From: Siphonodentalium dalli
Lineage: Eukaryota > Mollusca > Scaphopoda > Gadilida > Siphonodentaliidae
Assembly (NCBI GenBank): GCA_032622095.1
Contig: CP136069.1
Coordinates: 184,193,122 to 184,257,121 of the forward strand
Reading direction: 5' to 3'
DNA: 64,000 nucleotides
A program made the position numbers and the translations under genes. The notes below the pieces were generated by a model. That model was not told the DNA's origin, did no database searches, and worked only from the letters and a program-made list of their open reading frames with translations. This document shows, piece after piece, positions 10,420-21,325 of the stretch. The number at the start of each line of letters is the position of its first letter. Within the stretch, counting starts at the first letter, position 1.

Positions 10420-11795
10420 TATATAATATATGATCTTGAGTGGGTTACCATTTCTTGTAATTAATATGCCACAACCAGCCATGTTGCTCGCACAATGAGT
10501 CTACCAAGCTCTACCAGAATGGCGGTCGACCTTTCAGGGATGTATCTACCAGAGTGGCGGTCGACCTTTCAGGGATGTATCTACCAGAGTGGCGGTCGAC
10601 CTTTCAGGGATGTATCTACCAGAGTGGCGGTCGACCTTTCAGGGATGTATCTACCTCAGTGGCGGTCGACCTTTCAGGGATGTATCTACCAGAGTGGCGG
10701 TCGACCTTTCAGGGATGTATCTACCAGAGTGGCGGTCGACCTTTCATGGATGTATCTACCAGAGTGGCGGTCGACCTTTCAGGGATGTATCTACCAGAGT
10801 GGCGGTCGACCTTTCAGGGATGTATCTACCAGAGTGGCGGTCGACCTTTCAGGGATGTATCTACCAGAGTGGCGGTCGACCTTTCAGGGATGTATCTACC
10901 AGAGTGGCGGTCGACCTTTCAGGGATGTATCTACCAGAGTGGCGGTCGACCTTTCAGGGATGTATCTACCAGAGTGGCGGTCGAACTTTCAGGGATGTAT
11001 CTAACAGAGTGGCGGTCGACCTTTCAGGGATGTATCTACCAGAGTGGCGGTCGACCTTTCAGGGATGTATCTACCAGAGTGGCGGTCGACCTTTCAGGGA
11101 TGTATCTACCAGAGTGGCGGTCGACCTATCAGGGATGTATCTACCAGAGTGGCGGTCGACCTTTCATGGATGTATCTACCAGAGTGGCGGTCGACCTTTC
11201 AGGGATGTATCTACCAGAGTGGCGGTCGACTTTTCAGGGATGTATCTACCAGAGTGGCGGTCGACCTTTCAGGGATGTATCTACCAGAGTGGCGGTCGAC
11301 CTTTCAGGGATGTATCTACCAGAGTGGCGGTCGACCTTTCAGGGATGTATCTACCAGAGTGGCGGTCGACCTTTCAGGGATGTATCTACCTCAATGGCTT
11401 GTCGTTGTTGATCTTTACTCAACACGCAGTGTTATATTGTGCAAGCTAACAGACTCGTCCACTTGATAACTTAATGGATAATCCACTTATGTCAACAGCC
11501 ATGATTGTTCTTAATAAGAACAAATCTGCCGTATAATTTCTCGGCAAATGTAAGTGAGTCAACCTTGCAATCAGTTGTATGTAATTTTTATGTCGCGTTC
11601 ACATGTACGGTCGAATGATGATGACACAGCGTTAGTGGGCCCACATGGTAATGTTACCGGAATTATGCGAAGAACAAAACGTCGCAAAATAAAAAAAAGT
11701 GAATTGTGGAATTGTTTTAATACGCACATGTCAACATTGGGTTAATTGGTACAGTCGACTCATTGCGCGGAATCTCAGTTGGGGCCTATACTATA
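10420..11795 (+). mobile_element. Diverged relative of the 511-bp inverted-repeat element, expanded by a minisatellite
   Basis: Both flanks of the 35-bp array match the minus strand of the 43,062-43,572 insertion. Left: CACAATGAGTCTACCAAGCT (10488) against CACAATGAGTCTTTTCCAAG. Right: CTTGTCGTTGTTGATCTTTA (11398) against CTTGTCGCTGTTGATCGTTA, continuing through ACTCAACACGCAGTGTTAT. Further right, GGGTTAATTGGTACAGTCGA (11739) matches GGGTTAATTGGTCAGTCGAC. Terminal inverted repeats could not be recognised here, so the ends are approximate. Confidence 0.6.
10512..11395 (+). repeat. 35-bp minisatellite, 25 copies
   Basis: The core GGCGGTCGACC starts at 10521 and recurs every 35 bp up to 11361, which is 25 copies by arithmetic (840/35 = 24 steps). 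The unit reads GGCGGTCGACCTTTCAGGGA then TGTATCTACCAGAGT. Copies are almost identical, with scattered single changes (for example near 10656, 10747, 10985, 11002, 11129, 11231). Because 35 is not a multiple of three, all forward frames are open for long stretches; the apparent 140-286 residue proteins are artefacts of the repeat. Confidence 0.97.
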
Positions 11796-12612
11796 CAATA
11801 CAATTTTTGTAATATCAGCGTTTATTTGTGAATTACTAATTTTGTAACAGATTGAACAGCTTTGTAATATGTAAAAAGTCGCAACACAGAATGATAAAGT
11901 ACTGGCTAAGCGGGTTCAAACGTACAGCAATAATACAATGTGTGTAAAAATCAGTATCAGATTACTACTGCACAGGCTACATTACTGATTTTTCACGCCG
12001 TGATCACGACGAATCCGCGTGCGGATAATAGTGAATGGGATTAGCCGGGTATACGTTCTTTGCAATGCGGTACCGGAATCTCCAATGGAGTTGAAAGGAG
12101 TAGCCACGTCAGCGGCCTAGATTTTAACTAAGAATGGAATTGAATAGATACAGTTGTCGGGCTTGGGCTCACAACGTATATACACGAATAAACGATCTTT
12201 GTGCGAAGCTACACTGCTACTTGGTTTATCATGGGTGGTGGCATTTCGTGCTGAAACAAAAACAGTTACTGATAATTATAGGCTAAGTTGCGTTAAGAAT
12301 AAGTGGATGCCAAATATTTACCATGACACTATGTAACTTACTTGAACCGCATGTTATATGTGTGTTCAAGAAGTTTTCGGTCACCTTGTGGTCTAAACAA
12401 TTTAATTTGGCAAATAGTGCCACAGAATGTTCCATGAGTGAATTCTTAGAAAAAATTTGGGTCCCTGATCCTGAACTTACCAATGTATAGTAGTGCGTGT
12501 TGGTTATAAACCAAACGTCATTCGTTTACCTAAATTCAGCGGCTTAGTTGGGTACAAATTGAAGGTACCGAAAATTAGGTATAGTTTAAGTATAGATGAT
12601 GCTATATATATA
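11796..12612. other. Non-coding DNA before the ACTAG train
   Basis: No gene or clear repeat was recognised. It ends in a short TATATA tract where the first ACTAG element begins. Confidence 0.4.
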
Positions 12613-13287
12613 TACTAGCCGATGAGTCCGACGTTGTCCGGGCTATTCAAAAAACAAATTTCAAGTCGATGAGCCCGACGTTGTCCGGGCTATTCAAAAA
12701 CCAAATTTCAAGTCGATAGCTCCACCCGTTTCCGAGATCTGTCTGCGCATGCGCGAAGCTGGTGTCGCACGGGCTCGGCGACCCGATAAAATTCGTATCC
12801 GGTGCAAGATACATTCACATAGCAAATTTCAAGTCGATAGCTCCACCCGTTTCCGAGATCTCGTCTGCGCATGCGCGAATCTTGCGACTGACGGGCTCGG
12901 CGACCCGATAAAAATCGTATCCGGGGCAAGATACATTCACATAGCAAATTTCAAGTCGATAGCTCCACCCGTTTCCGAGATCTCGTCTGCGCATGCGCGA
13001 AGCTGACGTCGCACGGGCTCGGCGACCAGATAAAATTCGTATCCGGGGCAAGATACATTCACATAGAAAATTTCAAGTCGATAGCTCCACCCGTTTCCGA
13101 GATCTCGTCTGCGCATGCGCGAAGCGGGCGCCGCATGGGCTCGCCAATACGACAACGTCCACCGCCTGGTCAAACTACACACACGTACCAAGTTTCGTCC
13201 CGATCGGTCGAGAATCGTAGATTTGTATAAATGACATACATACAGACAGACAGACATACAGACAGAGATCTTCAAAATATATATATA
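12613..13287 (+). mobile_element. ACTAG-head element 1 with 122-bp internal repeats
   Basis: The head is ACTAGCCGATGAGTCCGACG with an imperfect palindrome CCCGAC...GTCCGGGC, and about 50 bp of the head is duplicated (12613-12712). The body has four units of a 122-bp repeat marked by TGCGCATGCGCG (12744, 12866, then 122-bp steps) and GATAGCTCCACCCGTTTCCG. The 3' part reads ACCAAGTTTCGTCCCGATCG, then a CATACAGACAGA tract and GAGATCTTCAAAATATATAT. No protein is encoded. It resembles a non-autonomous retroposon; the class is uncertain. Confidence 0.75.
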
Positions 13288-14210
13288 CTAGAAGGTGACC
13301 CGACTTCGTCCGGGCTTTGACCTTGAATTGTCTATTTTGAAGGCCAAGGTCAAGTGGGGTCACGATTTGACCCGTCCAAAACACAGTGCCCGAACAAAAG
13401 TACCCGACAAAAGTACCCGTCGAAATCCATCCGGTTTTACTCGATTTGACCTTGAATTGACCATTTTGAAGGTCAAGGTCAGGTGGACCAACACCCCAAA
13501 AATGGTGGAAATCGGCCCAGCGGATACCGGGAAATCGGCCCAGCGGATACCGAGATACCCTATGCATCAAATTTCGTCCGAAAAAATCCGCCAGTTTAAC
13601 CCGATTTGATTTCCACTGAAGTATATAAACGCGCCTCATATACACACGCTCATTAATTATCAAGTTTCAACGTAAAGATAAATTACCATCGGTGCCCGAG
13701 ATATCGCCAAGACGTCTGAAACAGTCAAATGCATCGGCCGGAGAAGAGTTAACGTGATCTAACTTTATGACCTCTAACGACGTCATAGAAGTTACGCATT
13801 GTTTTTACCCTGATAGAAGATCGTACCACTTCTTCTTAATAATTGAGGCAGATAACTAAAACGGATACATACATATTATATATCGTTGGAAAGAGGAAAC
13901 ACGAAAGATTCTCATAGTGTCATTATTATGACTGGCATGTTATTATTCGCGCTGTTTCGAATCGATTTGTAAGCACCGAACTGAAATATATTAGCGCAAA
14001 ACGGCGTAAAAACAGATTTGACCTCGGCACGTGAAAAGTTGACCTCGCACGGACAAATTAATAGGCCTATGTTCGTCCCCGGCCGAAAATACCCCCACAT
14101 ACCAAGTTTCATCGAAATCGGGTGGGCCGTTTTTGAGTTCATCGCGAACACACACACAGACACACACACAGACCACACACAGACACACAGATCTTCCAAA
14201 ATATATAATA
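13288..14210 (+). mobile_element. ACTAG-head element 2, GACCTTGAATTG type
   Basis: It starts CTAGAAGGTGACCCGACTTC directly at the tail of element 1. Repeated phrases TTTGACCTTGAATTG and AAGGTCAAGGTC fill the 5' half. Its 3' end is ACCAAGTTTCATCGAAATCG followed by a CACACAGACA tract and AGATCTTCCAAAATATATAA. The middle (13,660-14,060) is a different module that recurs inverted at 36,870-37,205. Small open frames rich in Cys/Val come from the CACACAGA tract. Confidence 0.65.
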
Positions 14211-14211
14211 G

Positions 14212-14828
14212 ACTAGAAGGTGACCCGACTTCGTCCGGGCTTTGACCTTGAATTGTCCATTTTGAAGGTCAAGGTCAAGTGGGGTAACGATTTGACCAGT
14301 CCAAAACACTGCCCGGACAAAAGTACCCGACAAACGTGCCCGTCGAAATCCATCCGGTTTTACCCGATTTGACCTTGAATTGATCATTTTGAAGGTCAAG
14401 GTCTGGTCGGGGTCACGATTGGACCCGTCCAAAACAATCGGTGAACAAAAGTAACCCAACGTATCAAATTTCGTCGAAATCCCATCAAAATTGGCGATTT
14501 GACCTTGAAGTTACCCGATTTCAAGGTCAAGGTCACGTCGCACGGGCAAATGAATATGCTTATGAGACTCGCCATAAGAAAGTACCCCCACATACCAAGT
14601 TTCATCGAAATCCCGTGATATTCGGGCGTTTGACCTTGAAATGACCCGATTTCAAGGTCAAGGTGACGTCGCACGGACAAATTAATATGCCTATGTTCGT
14701 TCCCGGCCGAAAATACCCCCACATACCAAGTTTCATCGAAATCGGTTGGGACGTTTTCGAGTTCATCGCGAACACACAGACACACACACACACAGACAGA
14801 CACACAGATCTTCCAAAATATATAATAG
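14212..14828 (+). mobile_element. ACTAG-head element 3, GACCTTGAATTG type
   Basis: It has the same head and tail as element 2, joined end to end. The body has four blocks of TTTGACCTTGAA followed by AAGGTCAAGGTC at roughly 130-150-bp spacing, two with CCCACATACCAAGTTTCATC. The tail is CACACAGACAGACACACAGA then ATCTTCCAAAATATATAATA. Confidence 0.7.
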
Positions 14829-15346
14829 ACTAGCCGATGAGCCCGACGTTGTCCGGGCGACGTTGTCCGGGCTATTCAAAAACCAAATTTCAAGTCGATA
14901 GCTCCACCCGTTTCCGAGATCTAGTCTGCGCATGCGCGAAGCTGGTGTCGCACGGGCTCGGCGACCCGATAAAATTCGTATCCGGGGCAAGATAGATTCA
15001 CATACCAAATTTCAAGTCGATAGCTCCACCCGTTTCCGAGATCTCGTCTGCGCATGCGCGAAGCTGGCGTCGCACGGGCTCGGCGACCCGATAACATTCG
15101 TATCCGGGGCAAGATACATTCACATAGCAAATTTCAAGTCGATAGCTCCACCCGTTCCCGAAATCTCGTCTGCGCATGCGCGAAGCGGGCGCCACACGGG
15201 CTCGCCAATACGACAACGTTCACCGCCTGGTCAAACTACACACACGTACCAAGTTTCGTCCCGATCGGTCGAGAATCGTAGATTTGTTTTAATGACAAAC
15301 AAACAAACAAACATACATACAGACAGAGGTCTTCAAAAATATATAT
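14829..15346 (+). mobile_element. ACTAG-head element 4 with 122-bp internal repeats
   Basis: The head ACTAGCCGATGAGCCCGACG has an extra 16-bp copy of CGACGTTGTCCGGGC. Three TGCGCATGCGCG-bearing units follow (near 14,929, 15,051, 15,173), then the TTTCGTCCCGATCGGTCGAG block, an ACAAACAAACATACATACAG tract, CTTCAAAAATATATA and a (TA)n run to 15,374. Confidence 0.75.
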
Positions 15347-17760
15347 GAGATGAGATATATATATATATATATATTTAAAAAACAAAATAATCGAGGTTGG
15401 ATGTCCCCGGGGAACATGGACGAGGCAGTTGGTCCAAATTGGAATTTCCAAATGAACACCCATCCTTGACACAGGTCGAAAATACCAAGTCCGAGAACAG
15501 TCATCACACCCATCATGGGTTGAATTTTCCAGCTGCATGGTACCTCAAACTTTTCAACTGTTAAGGTCTAGATTTTCCCACTAATATTTCCCACTAATAT
15601 AGCTCCCTGTCCAAAGCTAATTAGACAAATTATGTTCCACCCATGTAATCTGAAGTTGCTATTTTGCATTTCAAGTGCAACCGATATGCGTGTTTGTTGA
15701 CCTCTTTCGAGAACCGTTAATAAACATGTAACAAAACATCTGAACCAGTATTCCACATGACACATAAGGAATGAATTTTCACCGTGCGCAATTGTGGTCA
15801 AAATAATACAAGTATCGGAAACTAGTCACACATAATGTACCTTCATACAGCAACTAAATCACTCACCAATTGGCAAAATAGGCATTGCCATATCATTCGC
15901 ATATATCACTAGAGTAATTTCCCTTGACAAAATCAAAATGCTTTCGATGTGCGTTTAACCATTATTCCAACGTATCGTCTTTTGACGTCTTTTGTTGTAG
16001 CGTCCATATCGGCTTTTGACGTCTTTAAATTTTGCATTTTCAACACTCGGATTTGAGACTCGAATAAAGAGTAATAATGACGATTTACATTGATTGTGCT
16101 TTGTTCTGCTGATGGTTAAGATCATATTAAATCCTTTCTTCCTTTGCTAGGCCTTAGATTTGCAAAATATTTACTTAGAATACTGTTTTGGCCGAAAAAA
16201 TGAAAACAAACGAAATAGAAACACGTGGTTTCGACGAAAACGAAAGTTGTTGTCAGAGACGCTTCCTTGTTGATTGCGATATGCGTGGCCGCGAGGGTAA
16301 TCTATGTAAAATATGACAACTTGAAATTGATATTTATATTGGATTATGTATTATTTCTTAGGTGGTAATTTTATATTTCCAAATAGTGCAATATGAACAT
16401 TTTTCCCAGTCGTAATTAAATCGGCCACAGCTAAGCAAAATCTCAGCGTGACAGTACTGTTGCGGAACTGGCCATTGGGATGTTTTTCCTGTCGAGTTCC
16501 ATTTATATGATTGTCACTTCACCCGTGAAAAAAGATTTTTATAATAATATTTTTTTTAATGGACTAACATCACAATGAAGGCACGTATTTCCACCTTGCC
16601 TTCCTAAATATTACAAAATGTTGACATAGAGTATTTACTCAGTCTCGTATTGGCTGACAAAATGAAAACAAACGAAACAGAAACACGTGGTTCGCTGGTA
16701 GCGAATTTTCGACGAAGACGAAATTTGTCTCAATATTTAATGTAGGTGAACTTCTCCACAAACCAAATGTTGTGAAACATATTCATTAAGTGTCACAATT
16801 GTTGTTTAATTTGAGAACTCGAACATTGCAATTCTAAATTGATGACTCAAAGTGGATCTTTCTTCTTTTATTGCACAAATTTACTCTGCGAAATCAGGTT
16901 ATTTCGGAGCATCAGAATATTATTTCCGGTTGTAATGTAACTACGGACGCGGCCGTTGTTGTGCTATCGGCGGGATTCTGAACACACAATTAATTAATTA
17001 AAACTTTTTTATATATATTATTTACAAATTTAGTATAATAAATTGATGAGATATTACTTTTATATACCCATCTGTTCAAGATTTCAAATATCTACCGCGC
17101 AAAAGACCATCGACCCTGATCGATCGAGAAAGAAATCAATAAAAAAAAGTAAATATCTCCTGGTTGGACATCAAGTCAGCCCAAATGCGGGTGTTTCTAA
17201 ATAAAGGCGAGTTTACAGTTGTCATGCAGATATCTCAAATTCATCTTGGGAAACTTCTTTGTGAGTATGCATATATAATTACCGAGTATAAAGTAATAGG
17301 GTACTTATATCAACGCAATGTCGATAAAACAAAGAATATCCCAAGCGACACATTCGAGCACCTGCTGGCGACGTCTTACTAAGTTAGCCCACTGCCATTT
17401 TGAACAATTCGCGCTCGTTTTCTGTCATCTAATTAGCATCAATGGGGAAACTCCACCTCTAAACTTGAGTCAATGAAATCAGTTCAAACTTCTAATCATT
17501 GATGTCATTGGTTGTCAATGAAAAGATTCTTAGAATCAACAAAAAGTGACCTTTGAACATCAGGTTTTTGCACGTGACGTAATTGCTAATAATTTGCGCT
17601 TTTATCGGAAGTCTTTTTACGACATTTGTCAAATCATGGTTTATATGATTAATGCACATCAAATATAAAGACATTTGGTTAAATTATTTTATTTATAATA
17701 CAATATGTACTTCCGGTATGACGTAACATATTCACGGAAGGATAAACAGACATCCGAGCC
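15347..17760. other. Non-coding DNA with one diverged direct repeat
   Basis: Segments at 16,140-16,270 and 16,600-16,740 share GAAAACAAACGAAATAGAAA then CACGTGG, and TTTCGACGAA, about 460 bp apart. I found no gene. Otherwise AT-rich with no supported features. Confidence 0.5.
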
Positions 17761-17774
17761 GAAAACATTACTTG

Positions 17775-17822
17775 CGTCCAGCATGGACTGGCGCATGCGT
17801 CCAGCATGGACTGGCGCAAGTA
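17775..17822. repeat. Two-copy 23-bp tandem repeat
   Basis: GCGTCCAGCATGGACTGGCG occurs twice in a row. The unit itself is partly palindromic (CCAGCATGGACTGG) and contains GCGCATGCG. Confidence 0.75.
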
Positions 17823-17854
17823 ATTACAACTATTTTCGCTTTCACATAAATGCG

Positions 17855-18034
17855 TGCATTTGATTGGTCAAGGTCCTTAGATACACTTGGTAGCGACAAT
17901 CTCTATCATCCGAGTGAAGTGTCGTTTCCCGCATCACTGGGTGTAGTGATACTTTTAAACGTTCGCAAACAAAGTCGAATAGCCATGGGGCGAATCTACC
18001 CGGAATTGTATTTAGTCCACCAATCAAATCGCAA
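17855..18034. repeat. Short element with ATTTGATTGGT termini
   Basis: GCATTTGATTGGTCAAGG at 17,856 is mirrored by CCACCAATCAAATCGC ending near 18,034. The ends pair over about 14 bp with a 150-bp interior. It may be a small MITE; the support is thin. Confidence 0.4.
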
Positions 18035-18490
18035 GAAATAACGTCCGTTTCTAGTGGTAACCCAAGACGCCAACTCTCAGCGAAAGATTATCGCCGGTTA
18101 AACAGCAAAATAGTACATTAATTTAGTTGGGGATAACGAAATATATTACTTAACTATTCCACCTTTAGTATTAGCATTTATCCAGCTTCGTGCCAATACT
18201 AATATGGCATGGCAGTGGTCACGAGAGCATAGAATGCACCTTTGTACCGATTGTCTACTTTTCGAGTTTGTCACCGGAGACCGCAAATTCGTTGGGAAGT
18301 TTGTGAATACCGCTTCGGAATTGCTATCGAATCGGATTGTTTTTATGACAATAGATGTTCTAGAATCGTTTTAAATAAGTGAAATTTACACCAGCAAGTA
18401 CATTTTAATAGTTTACGATGTGGTGTCTTGCTTGTGTGTAGTTGGAAACAGAGATCGAATTGTGTGTGTTCATCTCGAAGTATATATACG
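18035..18490. other. Non-coding DNA
   Basis: Nothing recognisable was found between the small inverted repeat and the next ACTAG element. Confidence 0.4.
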
Positions 18491-18492
18491 GA

Positions 18493-18692
18493 AGATCTCG
18501 GAAACGGGTGGAGCTATCGACTTGAAATTTGCTATGTGAATGTATCTTGCCCCGGATACGAATTTTATCGGGTCGCCGAGCCCGTGCGACGCCAGCTTCG
18601 CGCATGCGCAGACCAGATCTCGGAAACGGGTGGAGCTATCGACTTGAAATTTGGTTTTTGAATAGCCCGGACAACGTCGGGCTCATCGGCTA

Positions 18693-18694
<2 letters not shown>
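18493..18694 (-). mobile_element. ACTAG-head element 5, tail-truncated
   Basis: Reading on the minus strand, the head ACTAGCCGATGAGCCCGACG ends at 18,694 and about one and a half 122-bp units follow, stopping at 18,493 in mid-unit with no CAGACAGA tail. A (TA)n tract follows at 18,692-18,727. Confidence 0.7.
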
Positions 18695-18728
<34 letters not shown>

Positions 18729-18730
18729 CC

Positions 18731-19350
18731 TATATATTTTGAAGACCTCTGTCTGTATGTCTGTATGTCTGTATGTCATTTATACAAATCTACGATTCTC
18801 GACCGATCGGGACGAAACTTGGTACGTGTGTGTAGTTTGACCAGGCGGTCGTCGTTGTCGTATTGGCGAGCCCGTGCGGCGCCCACTTCGCGCATGCGCA
18901 GACGAGATCTCGGAAAAGGTTGGAGCTATTGACTTGAAATTTGCTATGTGAATGTATCTTGCCCCGGATACGAATTTTATCGGGTCGCCGAGCCAGTGCG
19001 ACGCCAGCTTCGCGCATGCGCAGACGAGATCTCGGAAACGGGTGGAGCTATCGACTTGAAATTTGGTATGTGAATGTATCTTGCCCCGGATACGAATTTG
19101 ATCGGGTCGCCGAGCCCGTGCGATGCCAGCTTCGCGCATGCACAGACGAGATCTCGGAAACGGGTGGAGCTATCGACTTAAAATTTGGTATGTCAATGTA
19201 TCTTTCCCCGGATACGAATTTTATCGGGTCGCCGAGCCCGTGCGACGCAAGCTTCGCACATGCGCAGACCAGATCTCGGAAACGGGTGGAGCTATCGACT
19301 TGAAATTTGGTTTTTGAATAGCCCGGACAACGTCGGGCTCTCCGGCTAGT
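18731..19350 (-). mobile_element. ACTAG-head element 6 with 122-bp internal repeats
   Basis: The tail (CTTCAAAATATATA, CATACAGACA tract) is at 18,731-18,785, the CCGATCGGTCGAGAATCG block follows, then four 122-bp units and the head ACTAGCCGGAGAGCCCGACG ending at 19,350. One unit has a changed palindrome (GCGCATGCAC at about 19,133). Confidence 0.75.
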
Positions 19351-19352
19351 CT

Positions 19353-19999
19353 CATATATATTTTGAAGACCTCTGTCTGTCTGTATGTTTGTCTGTCATT
19401 TATACAAATCTACGATTCTCGACCGATCGGGACGAAACTTGGTACGTGTGTGTAGTTTGACCAGGCGGTCGTCGTTGTCGTATTGGTGAGCCCGTGCGAC
19501 GCCCGTGCAGCGCATGCGAAGACATGATCTCGGAAACGGGTGGAGCTATCGACTTGAAATTTGGTGTGTGAATGTATCTTGCCCCGGATACGAATTTTAT
19601 CGGGTCGCCGAGCCCGTGCGACCCCAGCTTCGCGCATGCGCAGACGAGATCTCGGAAACGGGTGGTGCTATCGACTTGAAATTTGGTATGTGAATGTATC
19701 TTGCCCCGGATACGAATTTTATCGGGTCGCCGAGCCCGTGCGACGCCAGCTTCGCGCGTGCGCAGACCAGATCTCGGAAACGGGTGGAGCTATCGACTTG
19801 AAATTTGGTTTTTGAATAGCCCAGACAACAATTCAAGGTCAAATCGGGTAAAACCGGATGGATTTCGACTTGTACATTTGTCGGGTACTTTTGTCCGGTC
19901 AGTGTTTTGGACGGGTCAAATCGTTACCCCATCTGACCGTGACCTTCAAAATGGTCAATTCAAGTTCCAAGCCCGGACGAAGTCGGGTCACCTTCTAGT
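19353..19999 (-). mobile_element. ACTAG-head element 7, chimeric
   Basis: The tail and three 122-bp units are of the element-1 type. Near 19,808-19,832, after GAATAGCCCAGACAACAATT, the sequence switches to the GACCTTGAATTG type and ends in the element-2 head (CTAGAAGGTGACCCGACTTC on the minus strand). It is therefore a mosaic of the two families. It belongs to the ~927-bp tandem duplication. Confidence 0.7.
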
Positions 20000-20398
20000 A
20001 TATATATATATATACATACATATATATGCATTGATATGAGTCTCGACGCCCGCATACGACTACTATGTGTAAGATGTTCCACCATGCACGATGTACGTGT
20101 GTACATATGTTCCTGTGTATTGTGCATTCATACAATCATGTATATTCATATTTATTTTTATTTGAATCCACGACACACCGACACCTACACTCGCATATCA
20201 CTGCTGTGTTTAAAATGTTCCACCGCGATGTGTGCATGCATATAGCTATATGTGAACGTATATATGAAGTGTTAGTATACAAGTATTCATACTATAGGCT
20301 ATGACACACCGACACCGACATGCGCTAATATGGATACTGTGTCTTGAAGTGTTCCACCACCCAACTATATGTAAGCCTATATGTTCATTATATCTCAT
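20000..20398 (+). repeat. Spacer with three ~135-bp subrepeats, copy A
   Basis: TGTTCCACC recurs at about 20,073, 20,216 and 20,350. Each is preceded by a CTATGTG/CTGTGT phrase and a CGACAC(C)...GCATA phrase. The unit is nearly identical in copy B (20,929-21,325) and occurs inverted at 36,220-36,560. Confidence 0.7.
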
Positions 20399-20928
20399 AT
20401 ATATTTTGAAGACCTCTGTTTGTCTGTCTGTATGTCTGTCTGTATGTCATTTATACAAATCTACGATTCTCGACGGATCGGGACGAAACTTGGTACGTGT
20501 GTGTAGTTTGACCAGGCGGTCGACGTTGTCGTATTGGCGAGCCCGTGCGGCGCCCGCTTCGCGCATGCGCAGACGAGATCTCGGAAACGGGTGGAGCTAT
20601 CTACTTGAAATTTGCTATGTGAATGTATCTTGCCCCAGATACGAATTGTATCGGGTCGCCGAGCCCGTGCGACGCCAGCTTCGCGCGTGCGCAGACCAGA
20701 TCTCGGAAACGGGTGGAGCTATCGACTTGAAATTTGGTTTTTGAATAGCCCAGACAACAATTCAAGGTCAAATCGGGTAAAACCGGATGGATTTCGACGG
20801 GTACATTTGTCGGGTACTTTTGTCCGGGCAGTGTTTTCGACGGGTCAAATCGTTACCCCACCTGACCGTGACCTTCAAAATGGTCAATTCAAGTTCCAAG
20901 CCCAGACGAAGTCGGGTCACCTTCTAGT
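20399..20928 (-). mobile_element. ACTAG-head element 8, chimeric, copy of element 7
   Basis: It has the same mosaic as element 7 but about one 122-bp unit fewer: tail, two units, the same switch (about 20,740-20,760) and the CTAGAAGGTGACCCGACTTC-type head. It was duplicated together with its spacer. Confidence 0.75.
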
Positions 20929-21325
20929 ATATATATATATACATACATATATATGCATTGATATGAGTCTCGACGCCCGCATACGACTACTATGTGTAAG
21001 ATGTTCCACCATGCACGATGTACGTGTGTACATATGTTCCTGTGTATTGTGCATTCATACAATCATGTATATTCATATTTATTTTTATTTGAATCCACGA
21101 CACACCGACACCTACACTCGCATATCACTGCTGTGTTTAAAATGTTCCACCGCGATGTGTGCATGCATATAGCTATATGTGTACGTATATATGAAGTGTT
21201 AGTATACAAGTATTCATACTATAGGCTATGACACACCGACACCGACATGCGCTAATATGGATACTGTGTCTTGAAGTGTTCCACCACCCAACTATATGTA
21301 AGCCTATATGTTCATTATATCTCAT
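20929..21325 (+). repeat. Spacer with three ~135-bp subrepeats, copy B
   Basis: Nearly identical to 20,000-20,398; one visible change is GTACGTATATATGAAG in place of GAACGTATATATGAAG. Non-coding. Confidence 0.75.

Noticed and set aside
10512-11395. CRISPR-like direct repeats
   Set aside because: Units are contiguous with no spacers, and the context is eukaryotic. It is a minisatellite.
10495-11466. Long open frames (140-286 codons) in all three forward frames
   Set aside because: They are produced by the 35-bp repeat, which has no stop codon in any frame; not a real repetitive protein on this evidence.
12613-12640. Hammerhead-ribozyme-like CCGATGAG + stem in the ACTAG head
   Set aside because: The core needs CUGAUGA and a GAAA after stem II; neither is present, and the stem is CCCGAC/GTCCGGGC with a bulge.
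13912-14805. Cys/Val-rich frames on the minus strand
   Set aside because: Translation of the CACACAGACA tail tracts.
12708-15281. Repeated Arg-rich frames starting MREAGVARARRPDK and MLCECILP
   Set aside because: They track the 122-bp repeat on both strands and recur with each DNA copy, with no start context or independent conservation.
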